DNA from: Membranipora membranacea
Lineage: Eukaryota > Bryozoa > Gymnolaemata > Cheilostomatida > Membraniporidae
DNA length: 64,000 nucleotides
Reading direction: 5' to 3'
NCBI GenBank assembly: GCA_914767715.1
Contig: OU612066.1
Location: forward strand, 1,741,001 to 1,805,000
Shown here: piece after piece, positions 1 to 14,412 of the stretch
How the letters are laid out: each line of letters opens with the position of its first letter
How positions within the stretch are numbered: position 1 is the first letter of the stretch
Notes under the pieces: generated by a model
Databases searched by the model: none
Seen by the model: only the letters and a program-made list of their open reading frames with translations
What the model was told of the DNA's origin: nothing
Made by a program: the position numbers and the translations under genes

Positions 1-2746
1 TAGAGGTTGGCTTGAAAGTGTACAAATAACAGATAGTTAAAGGCAACTTGTTGACCTCTGAGACAGACAAAAAAAAAGGCTACATGTGGTAAAAGTATGA
101 TAGAGTCAAACTAAAATACTGTGGTTATATACATAGTTCTTGTTATAGAAACATATTCTCTTGAAAATCTATCTCCTGTATAGTCCAGTGGCAGCCTACA
201 AAAAACTTGGCTAGAAGTAGAAACGCAACTTCATTTACGAAATTGGATGGATAAATTCTAGGGTAATGTATCGAGGCATTCGCAATGGTTATAATTAACC
301 TTACATAAAATTACACAATAAGCTGCTAATTGCCAAAACCGCTGCCGAATATGGCCAAAATCGCTGTTTTTTTGAAATTTCAATGGTCTGTCCTGTGCTC
401 ACCTTATGAGATGTGCTACTCAAATTCTGCAATCAGAATTATACTTACCTTGGTCAGTTTTTGTATTATTCCAGCATGATATCTCAAATATTGAGTGAAT
501 TATAATCATACACTATTAGTCCGATGGCAGCCTATGTAAAACGTGGCAATGTTGCAATGGTAATGTTGTACCTTACGCTAAGTTGCACAACAGAGAGATG
601 CTGAGATGCGACCAACAACGGCTGCAATACCCCCTTGTATCACATGTATAAAACTTAAGCACTCTTTCAATTTTGCTGCCTCCTCGAAAACTGGCTTTGA
701 ATGTTCGTATCGATCTGATTTTTTTATGGTGGTTTGTATAGCCTATTTTGAATTGCCTTGTTTTGTATTGTTATTGTATTTCCTTTATGGGTTACCGCAA
801 ATGGTTATATACTCAGCTAGAGTTTAACACAGCACAGCTGGTACAAATAACATCCATATACTTATTGGCAAAGAATTCCTGTCATATTATGAAAAATGAT
901 GGATTGGTAATTATAGTACAAAGTTTACGTCAACGTAACATCATTAGTAGATAATTTATTACGGGCAGAACAGCTTTACACTATCAAAGTCCTGAAAAAG
1001 TTGTCAATTAGCTGTCGCTTAGTCATGATAAGATGAACATTTTATTTTTGATTACCTGATCACTTTTTGACCTTTGATACTCCATACGAATCATAGCATG
1101 CATGTAAAACATCATCTTATTTGCCTTCGGGTACTGATCAGTTTAGTGTTGATAAGGTAATAATATAATATACATATATTATCCGAACATTTCATCTGAT
1201 TATGCTGAAAATTGAAAATCCGAGTCAGAACATGAAATTTGATGACTTGAAAAAAATGTTTAAGCCCAGAAGTCGTTGGTATCTAGTGATAATAAGGTCA
1301 TATTTGGAAAACGACTAAACAGAAGCTGTATTGCAACTGTTACATTCAATAATTGTTGATTATTGATGGTAAAGATTTAAGACTCAGATAACTGATGTTC
1401 TATATAATAGGAAGAAGAAAGATGGCTCCGAAACAAGCAACTGATTGAAGAAATTCACGCTAAAACCAGTTAAGATAGATTCAAGTTAAAAGAAACCTTA
1501 CATGAAAAAAACCCAAAAACACCTTATAAAAACAAAGTCATAGTCAATGTGTCGGGATAGCTGGTTGAAGCATTTCATTATCAACAACTTTCCCCACCAT
1601 CTTAAACTACATAGCCAGCAATACCAGTGAGGAGTTACAGTGTTCACGTTTACATCCTTGACCAATATTGGGACTGACAGGACTGCCCTGTTTCTCTAGC
1701 TGTTGGTATGTTTCAAACACAGGAACTGATGGCATCCCTGCCCTATTCAAGCTCACTTTTTCCTGAACTAATTGTGGATAGTCGAAAAGCTACAACTTCT
1801 ACTATTCAGCAAACACTCAAACAGAATGTAATGATACAAACATGACAGCGGACCACAACAAATCAGCGAGAGTAGTGGAACAAGATTAGGACTGAAAATA
1901 TCTAAACTCTGGCGCTAATCATGTCGGGCTCTAACACTAGGTGACTCACTTGAATGCTTGTTAGGAGAGGTAGAGTAGATCTATTTGCATGTAACACTAG
2001 AGGAATTTTACCACATCAAATTTTGGCCCTACTATCATGGGTCAAAAAGAAACTGATTCAAAAATATGAGTTATCACCCGCAGTGTGCGACCTGCTGGTC
2101 TCAGTAACAGTGTAACAACATAGCCATATTACTACTCTGTGATAATTTGTTCTGCTGTCGGATACTGAGTGCAGCAGATACTGTGATAGCAGAAATTGTC
2201 TAAAATTATTCAGAGAACGATATAAAGCTGACTTTTGGAAACTGTCTCATTGTTTATAGTTAGGTTTATTCATTGCTGAATACTTATGTTGTGTTATATT
2301 GCTAATATTGGCAAGTTGTAAATCTCATACCTTAACCAGGCGTAAAAAGTTATCTACTCATGGCTGGCTCTCGGGATACGAAGCACAAAGCAACACGTTG
2401 TGGCCTAAACCTTATAAACGATATATATCAGAGACAAATGAATACACAATGTTAAATGGTTGTGATTCTAAGTATGAGAATGTTTTAAATTTTAAACTAT
2501 ACCTATTATTATATAAGGTGTGGTATGGATGTATATATTAGAATGCATAAATCATCATTATATATACTCAATTTAAGTATCATTGCACAAAACATTTGAA
2601 AAGCTGCCATATGAAAATGATGAAGATTCATTGGATAAATCAGAAAAAAAGTCATAATGTATAGTAACACAAAAAATACGGAAGACATAATGTTATGTAT
2701 ACTACCTGAAACCTCGTTGTTCTCCTTGGTAGGTAAGGAGAAACAA
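1..2746. other. Intergenic sequence downstream of AMT
   Basis: I see no supportable gene here. Open frames are short (80 codons or fewer), lack recognisable motifs and are not flanked by convincing splice sites. The stretch is AT-rich and lies 3' of the minus-strand AMT gene, so its right end probably includes the AMT 3' UTR. Confidence 0.5.
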
Positions 2747-5700
2747 CTACTTGAGCATATAATAATTTGCAGGTACAAAAGGCATCTTAGAAATTACTGC
2801 ATCAAACAACTTTTTCCTCGTTTCGATTTGTAGATTTGTGCCGACCTTAGATGTACTTGTGTTGATATATCCAATAGCCACGTTAACCTTTAATGAAGGT
2901 GAAGGACAACCACTGGTCACATGACCTACTTCGTCACCATCAATGAGGATTCGAGAACCAGCTGAAAAAAATATAGTAAAGTCATACAAATCTCTGAGAA
3001 TTAAATTCATGAAGAGAATATAATCACACATTGGCGATCGTTTTCTTATTGAATATTGGCACATAATTCCAGATTACAAAACTAAAATCACCCCAACTGT
3101 GCAATAATTTCAAACTCCGAGATGGTATGATGAGAATTAAGATGATGGGACTAGTATTCAGAGTTTGGAACAGAATAATTCCAGAATTGCAGTATCACTT
3201 TTTGACACCATATTTTTCTGTCTGGATTGGTGTAAGTGAGGTACTGAAAAAGACGGAACTTGAACATTCACTGGTTAAAAACTCACTCTAAGTAAGTAAA
3301 TTATCTATTATACATTCCTACCATACACCCACAAGAAGGACAGCCAAGTAATCCTAATATACAAACCTCGAGGAGGCGGACCAGCAGAGGAGATAATCCC
3401 CACTCTCTTCTTCTCTGGTTTATTTTTAATCTGCTCCAGTATTCTCTGAGCTCCTGGGAAGTTAGCCTCAGCTCTTCTCCTTTTACCTGAAGAGCAGATT
3501 ACAAAGGAGATAATCATGTGATCAGTCTAACTTAGATGAGCATCAGCAAAACCTAATATTTTGCACCATTAAAAAGCTCTTGGCAACCCAAACGCAATAA
3601 TGTACTGTTTTGAAAGTACCCTGGTCAAACGTTACCACGAAAGCAAAATTCTCTAATAAAAGATTGTGAGCATTGGGAGGCCCTTAAAGTATTCTAACCT
3701 CATATATGGATTATACACGTCTTCTTACATCTACAGGTCAAAGTTTCAAATCTCAGTGACCATCATGTGAGGAATGATGACCTGAAAGTGCTGACTTTAT
3801 ATGTTAGAAAACTTTTAATTTTGGAATCCCTTCATCAGGATGACGTAATAATGGAGGTAACAACATCGCAATTACTATAAAACATTAATATAGTAATTGC
3901 CATGATGCGACCTCCTCCCTTATGTCATCCTGATGAAAGGATTCAAAAACTAAAATGTTTCTAAGAAATAGTCATCATTCCTCACATGATGGTCACAGAG
4001 ATTTGAAACTTTGACCTGTAGATGTAAGAAGACATGGATAATCCATATATGAGGTTAGAGTACTTTAAGGGCCTCCCAATGCTCACAATCTTTAATTAGA
4101 GAATTTTGCTTTTGTGGTAACGTTTGACAAAAGTACTTTGGAATTATATAAATATGTTTTTGTATGAAATGAGAATTTCTTTTTAAAGTGTTTAGGAAAG
4201 CAAAAACAACCACTGTTCATACCAAAGTAATCTCATAGGAATGAACAAAAAAACTAAATTTATTTGAAAGAAGACATTATTGAATGATATGACTGATTTT
4301 TAATGTGCAAAAGTCTAGGTTATAAAAGGATGTAGAGTGTGTTATCTCCCCTGCTACAAATTAACATTAACATATCTTTGACTAGCCTACCCTTTGAGCA
4401 ATACTATTTTGTGGTATTTCCTAGTGTGAGATAGCGGCTTGGTAACAGTCCTAGGCAAACCAGAGCCAGGCTAACTGTTATACTGTTAGTGGATAATCAT
4501 TATAGTGGCAATCTGTTGCGGGGGGGGGGGGGGAGAAAACATACTCTAGACCCTGGGTTTTCGTACTATGAAATCAGTTACATCATCCAATAATGTCCTC
4601 GTGCGAGTAACTTTGGTTATTTGTTCATTGCTATGAGATTTTTATATGAATGGTGGTTGTTTTTTGTTCTCTTAAACACTTTGAACACTGTATTTGAGTG
4701 TGACTACTTTCTATTTCAAAACCATATTCATTTCCTTTGATAATTGTGATATCCTGAACTGGACAGAGATACACAAAGCTATCTGTGTGTCTGATAAGCT
4801 TACCAGACTGATTAGCGAACCCGAAATCCCGTTTTATCGCATTGGCTCCTCATCCACCCAACCATTTACAGAAAAACTTAACTTGCCAGGCAATTTCAGC
4901 AAGTAACAAAGGATAGAAGTAACAATCAGTAAATACAAAATAATCATGGTAAAGAATAGGATGTTGTGAATTCTAGACATGAAGTATAACCCATAGCAGT
5001 ACTAAGTAAAAAGGCGTTTCTAAATTTACATGTTATTTTTTTTGCAAGTTACAGAGAAAGAAGTCATTCCAATCAGAAGTCAATATGGGGCCTAGTACAT
5101 TTCAGAATGATGCAGCACAACTAAAAGTACATTCACCCTTTGGGGCGGCATTAGCTTCCAAAACAAAATATAATATCAGATTTGGTTGTTGCTTTTACTA
5201 TCCGCAGTGCTTTCTAAAACTATTGAGATTTTGTTTCAGGCTTGTCCGTTTATATCTTAATTTTTTGGTGGGTATAATATTGTTATCAAAATTACATAGT
5301 AATATTAAGAGTCTGCTTATATCATAATGGTGCACAAATTCTGATGCAATTTCATGTTACAAATGTTTGTCATGCCCATCCCATCCCATAACCCAATCAA
5401 AGCTAGTTCGTTTTGAGGTTTTGTGTGCTTCTTTCTCAATCACAAATGGACATATATAGATACAACACAGTATTGTCACTAACATACCAATAAGCCATGT
5501 CAGAGCAGCTTCTACAGGAGTTGTCTTTTCACTTATGTCATTACCATACAGACACAGACCTGCCTCTAATCTCAAGCTGTCACGAGCTCCCAGACCTGCC
5601 ATACGTACATCACCCTCAGCATAGCCAAGTAAGCGGTCTAATACGTGTTCTTCTCTGCCTGATGGAATCGATATCTATAAACAATGACAAAAGCTCACCC

Positions 5701-8700
5701 AGTTAATAAATCACAGCTTCACATAAGGGATATTGTGAAATAAAAAGTATAGTCCAGAAGATTTACGAGTCAGTTAGCATCATGTATTTGTAACAAAACT
5801 GCTGTAATTATACAAATTTTAAGTGAACGATATAAAATGGTAGAACACTGACAACAGCATAAGAATGTCAAGGAGTTATTTTTTCATTGACATAAAGGGG
5901 ATAACTCCAGATTAAGATAACAGAAAGTACTTAATGGTAAAGTTCTTGGTACATATTAGCCAATGTGTTGGCTCTGATTGGTGGGTGGGGAGAGGAAGAG
6001 CCAATGTCAGGTCATATGGTAGATTCTTACAAGTACCTTCAATTTTGAAATCACATGTCCTGATAGCGCAGGCAGTTGATAGAGCGCCTGCCTATAAATC
6101 CGAGGGCTGTAAGTTCAAAAACCACTTCTGGTCAAATTTTCATCTTATGCAATACCCACCATAAGCCAGCCCAAAAAGTCAATGTCAAGGTCGAAGGTAC
6201 TCGTATTTTTGATCATAACTTTTGTCATATTCCCACATACCTTTTGGCCAAGTTCGTTTAAAATTTATTGCCAAAACAGCACCGACATCCAATAAATTAA
6301 TATATACTACAATTTTTGAACGAAAAGACAGAATCTCGGTATTTTGGAACTTAACAATATAGTCGCCCTACCTCAACACCGTCCTCACCAGTATACCCAC
6401 ATCTTGTCACTCGACATCCCTCCACTCCAAACAGAGAGCCTTCAGCTGTGTTCATAAAATACAGCTTATCCATGTCGATATCACTACCGGCCTGTAATAC
6501 CTGCGTAAATATAATACAACAGATGGTAAGCAGTGTATTGGTATCTTAAAGCCGCAGTAACATCTACCAAAAACGCCAGGGATGAAATGAACAGCAGCTC
6601 AACCTAAAAAACAACAATTGCATCAGTTGGAACCTCTGTCTACAAACACACTAACACAGTAATACATAGACTGGGATTCAGTCTAACAATTTGGAGTTAT
6701 CTATTCAGGTTAGGTGTGCTGGTTTGTTATTGTTGTTGTTGTTCACCAACAAACAAAACCCAACATGAACAGACAACCCCACACAACAGCAAAACACACA
6801 AGCACATGGGTCTATTCATGAATGCACAATAGTGATACATGAGTGGATAAAACCACAGGAGCAATATCCGACACCACCAATAATACAGCCAAGGCCTCAT
6901 TGTTGGTCTGAATCCTACGCCAAGTTATACACCATACATGATCTCCACTGAACAGATATCTTGAGATCATACCTTAGACATAAGCGGACCTTGTACAGCT
7001 ATAAGAGGGTTAGTCAGAATCTCCAGATCTACATCCATTCCAGCTGCTTTACACTCTGCTAACTTATCCTGAAACAGAAACTGAAAATTTGACATCTTTA
7101 TCTGTAAACCAGTAGGTGAAATCAGGGTCAGGTCGAGCTATGTACCCTGACATCATGATACAACAGAATAATTCTCGTCAGTCATGTATACATTTATTTC
7201 ACCCATCTGCCATTTAGCACTGCATATGATGCCAATAAAACAAGTTGGCTGTAAGTGACATGCTCAGTTGGAACATCTAGACTGAAGGAGAAATTCAGTC
7301 TCATCCCACCTCTCCCAAGTTTAATCTGGCAGGAAGTTGGGTTCGAGTCAAAGACTCCCTGGATTCCAGTTTTCCTGCATTCGGATTTTCTTTTTCCCCC
7401 ACTAATCAGCCGGGGCTTATCATTGGGAGGGGAGAAGCAGGCAGGCAGGCAAGAATGCAGGCAAACTAGATCAAGCTTGATCGAATTCCATCAATGAGTT
7501 AGATGTTACATCTCTCCAACCACCAACGATGGATGGCATAAAATCTTCTATAATAATATCATAACTGATATGGTTGCAGACCTGCATGAGTTTGAGATCT
7601 CCGTCTCGACATCCGGCATTAGACACAACATAGAGATAATCATCTGATGTTTTATTCACTATGAGATCATCTAGTATACCTCCGAACTCGTTTGTATACA
7701 CTGTTAGAGTTCCTGTGTTCTCTTTCAAACCTAAAATCAGAAGTCCAGACCTAAATCAGTAATTATTCCTGAGAGTTACTGATCAGTACACGCCTAGGAA
7801 GCTAGTACACATTCATTCATTTGATATGCTGAAACTGGATGCAGTAATTCAGCTTTTATGCTCACAGGGCCTCTTTTATATAGGACCCTAGACTTAAAAC
7901 TACGTAAGGACCACAGCAATATATAGTCTGGCAGCTAGTTCTGCAGTAATTATGCATTGTTTTCACATTTAGAAAATTCAGAGCACTTTAGGGTAAAAAT
8001 TATGTACAGAGTTAGAAATTGTCCTCCCTTCTCATCTAAGAGCTATGAGGTATTCATGTAGCCTAGTGCTGTGCCAACCTAATAAACTACTACTTCAAAA
8101 TACTTAATCACCATTCTTTTCACGTAAGATCAAAATAATTAATGTTCCATTGTCAGGAGACATTTTACAACAGTAGATAACCTCATTTATGAATTTATAC
8201 AGTTCTCTCAGGTAGATACAAGTGATATCTTATTGGGCTGGTTCTGCACTAGGCGTTGCAAATACCTCATACCTCATATATGAGAAGGGAGGACAATTTC
8301 TAACACTATACACAATTTTTACCCAGGAGTGCTCTGAATTTTCTAAGTGTGAAAATATTGCGTAACTACTGCAGAACTAGCTGCCAGACTATGTATTGCT
8401 GTGGTCCATCTGAAGTCTTTAACGTATTAAGCCTATGTATAGACAAAGGAAGGGTTATCTTCAATTTGCAAATGTGCAAAAGGGAATAACCGCCTAATAC
8501 AGTGGATTCTTGTCTGCAGACCAAATTTTCCCCCCATCATGTGATCAATGAGCTGTCATCAGTAGTTTGATATTTAAGCCTGGTCCCCAATTGCTGCAAG
8601 TTGCGGTTCCAGTTTGTTCAGTTTACTGGAATTTTGAACCACAGAAATCTCAGCAGTCTCTCAAGTCTTTGGAATTTTCTGATATTGTTGCAACCCGGTA

Positions 8701-10472
8701 GAATTGTGATATCTTACTAAAATTAACTGGCAGCCATTGCGCTGAGATTCTGGCTGTATATGCTGCTATAATTGAACTAACATATCTAAATAATCTCAAC
8801 AGGTGTAGGATTCTTGAATGGGCATTGAGAGGCCTTACAGGAGTCTTGAGACTCTTAAGATTGTCTCCAGCTATTGGGAACCAGGCTGAAGAGATGAGCC
8901 TTGTGTATTAGCTTCATCAGTCTGTAGGCCTAACACTATACACTACACCAAAATATGTATCTGAGTCTAAAAGACCTGTGAGCCTAATCTTTTCTAAAAG
9001 TTAATATGTCCTACAAAATTCAAATGACCTTCAAATGTCCCAGTCAAACTTGTCATGATTTGCTAACATGATAAAAACTATTCCAGAAATAAAACTTTCC
9101 GCCATTTGTCAACTTGACAGTCTTAATGATAGTTTACTTGTTACGTTACCACATTAGATTTCTTACTGGGAAATTTCTTGGAATCACCGATTAAAAAATA
9201 CACAAATCATTGTTACTCTTCTAATATTTGTATTCAGAGCTTTATGATATGAGTGCAAGTGGTTCGGCTAATAAGAGGGAGTAAGTTTGATAGTTTCCCT
9301 GTTTACCTTTAGACCGTTACCTTCTTCAGTTATCTATGATCTCTTTACATTTCACTCACCTTTGATATCACTGACCACCAGAGACTCAATGTATTTAACC
9401 CGGTCTTTGCCGTATATCTTCGATTGCAACATATGTGAGACATCAAATATACTGCATTTCTCTCTGGTGTGGAGGTGTGATTGTATGATTGACAGGTCTG
9501 AATATAAAACTGGCATCGACCAACCAGCGAAATCAACCATCTTACCCCCTGAAACCAACAGACATCTGTGAAAGGCAAACTACCATTGTATTTTCATCGG
9601 TAACAAACAGATAATTATTAATATGCATTATTCACTATACTAGAAAAAGTCATAAGCCAAGATATGCTGTATACAAAATGCAACAGGAAATAAAAAGCAC
9701 AGAAATATTTCTGAATTCATATGTAGCAATCTGTTACATGCTTTGCTTAATTTTGAGGAATTCATTGATAGCGTTTGATGGTATAACTGCTAACACCTCG
9801 CCATCATGAACCATGGTCAACAGTGCCTATCAATTATATAAGTATGACATACCCTTGTTAACATGGTAGTCATAGAGTGAAGTCTTCTGTACTGTCGCTG
9901 CTGACGTTGCGTAACATCTCTTCCTGAGTAAACCACTGCAGATTGACTAGAAAAACATATAAAACAAAAATTATGCTTCATCAAGACAAAGTCAGCTGCT
10001 TTGTGATGATAATGATATCATATATAGGCCGATTGACCAACCAATTCCTTTTGAGGCTTTGATGATGGTTTAGTTATGAATACACAGAGCTAAAATGAAC
10101 CAGAACCCGATACAGTAGGCCTTATGATGGCGTTAATTCGACCGCTGGACCAGTCAACCACTTGAAGAACAATCTACTTTACTAAGCACAAAACCCAGTG
10201 CACAACTGGAAACAGAGGGTGGTAGTTCAACCCCTGGTGAAGGAGAGTGTGTTCGATCCGTCAAAGGTACTTATGTATTGATGATTGCATATTAACATAC
10301 ATGGACTGGAGGACATGGGCCCTGGGACTTACATGCCTTTATGATGATGGAGGAGTTAACTAACTAAAGTGATCTGATGTGTCACCACTGACTGACTATT
10401 ATCAGACCTAAGACTAGATTTACTGACCTGATGTAGGCTTGCTTTTCTTACAACTCCAGCCATAATCATCAT
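2747..10472 (-). CDS. AMT: Aminomethyltransferase, mitochondrial (glycine cleavage system T protein)
   Basis: The T protein takes the aminomethyl group from lipoylated H protein and passes its methylene to tetrahydrofolate, releasing ammonia, in the mitochondrial matrix. I placed nine exons on the minus strand: 10428-10472, 9853-9946, 9360-9548, 7582-7730, 6973-7068, 6372-6500, 5488-5674, 3367-3486 and 2747-2961. They sum to 1224 nt (407 aa plus stop), close to the roughly 403 aa of vertebrate AMT, and every junction keeps frame. Exons 1-2 give a basic, Ser/Thr-rich mitochondrial presequence. Exon 3 has [14 protein letters not shown] and FDVSHMLQ. Exon 4 has GGILDDLIV, which carries a conserved acidic pair of the family, followed by VSNAGC. 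Exon 6 has [10 protein letters not shown]. Exon 7 has [17 protein letters not shown]. Exon 9 has TSGCPSPSL and ends [13 protein letters not shown]. The start is one of three ATGs (10472, 10469 or 10463). The exon 4 donor is GTCTGC, which is weak. The gene looks intact. Only the exact start and the short first exon are uncertain. Confidence 0.95.
3613..4139. repeat. 527-bp long inverted repeat (MITE-like foldback) in AMT intron
   Basis: Two arms of roughly 230-260 bp face each other. For example, gcaaaattctctaat near 3643 recurs reverse-complemented near 4100, and gtcaaacgttacca near 3623 recurs near 4120. The spacer is short. The element lies in the AMT intron between exons 7 and 8. It would form a strong hairpin in the pre-mRNA. 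No coding capacity is seen, so it is best read as a non-autonomous DNA transposon or foldback. Confidence 0.8.
4520..4533. repeat. Poly(G) run
   Basis: A 14-base G homopolymer inside the AMT intron between exons 7 and 8. Its length is likely to vary between individuals or assemblies. Confidence 0.8.
6063..6250 (+). mobile_element. tRNA-derived SINE-like element in AMT intron
   Basis: The head resembles a tRNA with a box A-like stretch (tagcgcaggcagttgatag) and a degenerate box B (ggctgtaagttcaaaaacc) about 30 bases later. An unrelated body follows. It sits in the AMT intron between exons 6 and 7, in antisense orientation to the gene. The degenerate B box makes it an old copy. Confidence 0.55.
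7890..8430. repeat. Large inverted repeat (foldback) in AMT intron
   Basis: Left arm about 7890-8095, right arm about 8229-8430. The segment around 7935 (tctggcagctagttctgcag) is mirrored around 8370, and ggaggacaatttctaac near 8295 mirrors sequence near 8020. The spacer is about 135 bp with no frame worth calling. The element lies in the AMT intron between exons 3 and 4. Shorter related sequence with the same tctg(g/a)cagctag core occurs in the introns of both B-type cytokine genes, which suggests one MITE family. Confidence 0.75.
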
Positions 10473-13400
10473 TTGATTTATCTTGTAACTGTACTGTACT
10501 GTTGGTGTTGTGCTAGCTTAACTAATACCTGCAAGTGCAATGTTACTGTCCATCAATCTACTGGAAACTCTCAACTCTGACCATACAAGTTGTCTATTGC
10601 AGCACCCAGACCTTGTCATCGAATGGAAGACACTCTGCCAGCAGAAGCTGCGGGTATGTTTCAACTAGCTAGCCAAGAAGCCAGTTTCATCCAGTTGTTG
10701 AATAGAAGAGGTGACTATTGTCCAACACATGAATTTACATCAATCATTGCATGTGCAAAATTGTCCAATAGGATTTTATAATTGTCTTCATAATTGTCCA
10801 ATCAGAATACACATTCAATACACACCCTCCCGTCATGTTATACCCACAGTGCACCTGTACTAAGAAAAGGAAAGACAACTACAGTGTTTGTGAAGGTTTT
10901 CTGATGTATTTTATCTGAGAATTTGGGACAAACCCAGTCATTAACCCTCATAACACAAAAATGCCTATTTTTGAAGACTAGGTTTAAGAAACTATAATAT
11001 GCAAATATGATGCATATAATCCAGTGAATCAGCAATCATACATAAATTGCCAAATGCTTGTTCAGGGTCAGATATGTTCCTCTAATCCATGAAAATATAT
11101 CAGTGATGGTAGCCATAAAGATAGCTTAGAAACTTATAATCTTGAGCCATTCTACAAGCTTCGTGAATTTCCTTGTGCGACATCCATCTGTGGCTCGCTC
11201 TTTTAATAGCTACACTTTCTGTATGCAATGAGTTGGGTCAGATCAGTTGTGTATTCATAGGTAGGGCCAGGGGGCCAAGGCCATACCACTTTTTCCAGAG
11301 GTCAATTTTGAAAAAGAACCCTAAATTGCCATAAGTGTAATGAATATACATATTGAATACCTTTATAATTGTCAATAACAGGTCGTGCTCATAGGGGCAT
11401 TTGACATATTTCACTGTTCATCGTCTTTCCATAATTATGTTCACCGATTTTTTTTCAATTCTAGTACCAATCACAGTAGGGATACGATGATATCCCTTTT
11501 TGTCTAAAGTCCTGGGGCCAATTTCTAGACAATTTTTGTCAAAAAAAGGGCTGAAACGCCTTAAAACAGCCTCTGATTTCTGAAAAATTTTCTGGGGGAG
11601 GCCCTCCATACACCCTAGCGGGAAGTCACTGCAGCGCCCCTCCCACAACCACCCTGCCTGGCCCTACCACTTCAAAACCCATGGAAACAGCCCTGGGTCA
11701 GATGGGTCAAAGGGAACATTGGCTACCTGCTTGCATTTGTGTATGCAGACCTCACTTATGAGTAGAATGGGCTTGTCCTCCCATATAGGTTGGGAAGCTA
11801 GCTCCCAATTTATATTAATGCTTTCCTGCAAATAATCTACTCTGCTTGTGACACACAGATAAATTTTTATGACGTTCCCTTTTATTGCACTCCATAGTAT
11901 GTCAATGGTTATTTTATCTCCTTCCTACAGCCACAGTATATGTACACACATTCATATGTGACACATTGTATGTGAACACATGGTTGTCTGGGCCCTATTA
12001 CTGACATGATTACTACTCTGCTGCCCTTATGTTGTGCTAAAAATGTGTCCGTTATATGGCCACTAGCCACACCTCTATGTTGAAATGATATCCGCTTATG
12101 ACAAACACCCATCCGGCAGTGCTAACTGGCCATCTATTTCATTTTGTATCGATCTCAAAGTGTGACTGTCACGAACCCATCCAGATGCCCATCTAGCAAC
12201 TGGCAGATGTCCATGTGGCATTCGGCATTCTCCACTATTACGAATCCAATTGCCTCTGTCAATTAAGCATCTGGATGTATTTTATGCAACCAGATGCCTA
12301 TTTGGCATACAGCGGTTGTCTGAGTGCTTATTGGATGCCTATATGGCAATTGGCAACCACCGGATTCCACATGGACATCTGGCGGTTGCCAAATAGGCAT
12401 CTGGATTGGTTCTCAGACTACAAAAAAGTCAATGTCATAAGCATCTAAATCGTTCAAAGTAGCAGGTTTGCCAAAGGCAACTGGGTCTGAGTTAAGATTA
12501 TTTTTGGTGACTGGTTTGATCCTTTGAGTTTGACAGTAATGCGCCTAACGTTGAGGTTATACAGGTACAGACAAGCAGAGTACACTCAGACCGTAAGCTT
12601 GAACATATTTAGTTGGATTTGTATAAGCTCACCTCCGTGCCTGGTGACTTACTCACCTTCTTTTGTCTGGTGCTGAAAGTCATTCGGTAAAACCTTTTTT
12701 AATAATACAAAAATTACCAGGTCATTGATAAAAGGCGAAATATTGTATTGTTCCAGTTTGAGTACAAGAACTGAACTGTGCCCTGAATGTGACTTCCTTA
12801 CTGATACCTGAGCCTTATGTATACAAACTCTTACGCTCAATATTTTCATTCAGGGTCATAAATGTTTCTTTATAAAGTTTTAAACTTTCTTTATAGCATT
12901 GTGAGAAACAGGTTAGTACTGTGAGAAAAGTGTATTTTTATAACAATTCTGTTTGGAAGAGATTTGTAGAAAAGATATTTTTAATCTCATATGAGCTAAC
13001 TTTAAAGTTTGAATGCAGAGTATTTTCCTTGTTTGATGTCATATTTGGCACCTTTCTATCTTGCACTCACTCTGCACTATAAGGTCATATTAAAAGAATG
13101 GCCTGAAAAAAACCTGTCTAATGGGATCAAATCCCAGTCAGCCTCTGATCGAACTTTTGGTGTTTCATCTGTACACATTTTTGCTCTGCATAATGCCTGG
13201 GCAGTAAGACACTCTTATTGCAGTCAAATTAAAGTTCTAAGCAGTCTATCATACCCATCGTGTGATTGGTTGGATGATAGATGACCTAACACATTAGAAT
13301 TAATACAAGGTTTATGCTGGTATGTGGATGTTTTATTGAAGATTGACCAGCAACCAGTGTCATTTCAGACATATCCATTTGAATCACAAAAGTAGTAATT

Positions 13401-14014
13401 CATGATTAAATACTTTTGTACTAAAAGTATGCTCTCTTTCTGAAGTCAGTTAGAAGTTAATAGTGCATTGTGGGATGTGCGAGGGTGATAACTTCTATGG
13501 CAGACAAGGAAATATTATTTGCATAGTTGCCTCTAAGAGCAAGTGCCCATCAAGTGTTGTTTATTTTAAGGACTAGTTTCCTAGCTAATGTCCAATAGGC
13601 ATACACAAGTCTGACCAGGGAAGGTGGGCCCACCCTCCCTGGACAGAGTTGCAATACGATCTAATTTCCGTTTATTTAGAGTTGCTCTCCCTTGAGCTGC
13701 AGGCCGAAGGGAGAGGCTCACCGGTATATTAGGAGCAACCTAGATCAAGTCTCATTTGAATGCCTGCATTCAAGTCGCTCCCTCCACTGGTCGCGCCAGT
13801 ATCGGAAGCAACTTCCAATACAGGCAAATTGACCAAACTTGGTCTAGGAGCGACCTGGAATGCTAGTAAATTTGATAAAACTTCATCTTATAACATGCCA
13901 TGTCATTTCATACCAGGCAACATTTGGTAATGGTAAATTTAATTTGTAGATATTTTGTGTAACAATGTGTTGGATTGGTGACCAAGATCTGTCTTGATAT
14001 TATCACGTGGAGGC
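10473..14014. other. Intergenic region between AMT and the cytokine cluster
   Basis: No gene supported. It contains the AMT 5' flank, scattered repeat debris (about 10200-10350 and a GC-richer patch at 11250-11690 that reads like transposon remnant), a palindromic minisatellite around 12.2-12.4 kb, and a repeat-like patch at 13620-13860. A piece of that last patch (ctccctccactggtc) recurs near 23765. Confidence 0.5.
12170..12410. repeat. Degenerate minisatellite of a palindromic unit
   Basis: Variants of a short unit resembling GATGCCTATTTGGCAACTGGC recur about six times on both strands across roughly 240 bp. The core TGCC-TAT-TGGCA is itself a near palindrome. The open frame across it is an artefact of the repeat. 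Confidence 0.6.
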
Positions 14015-14412
14015 AATCAAATCTGCAACAATTGTAAAAATAACTGAATTTATTCGGACGGATTTGACTCTTTGATAAAGATAAAAATGTTAAGACATGA
14101 TGTTGTCTTTCTGAATCTATGATATTGACACATAAATAAACATAGAGAAAAAAACTAATATTTACAGCCTAAGACTAAAAATACACTGGAAAATAATACA
14201 ACATACTTCCACAGTCAGAGATAGTATATGAAAAACCAGATTATGCGATTCTGTAGCACCAACAAAAAAAGAGTGCTCTAAATTAAAACTAAATTTTTAT
14301 TAGACCTCCACCCTCAGAGAGATTCAATTTCTCAAATAATATATGTTATGTTACATGTTACATGTTACATCCATGTATGTATATACATATATTGTCTACT
14401 GTTGGATGAATA

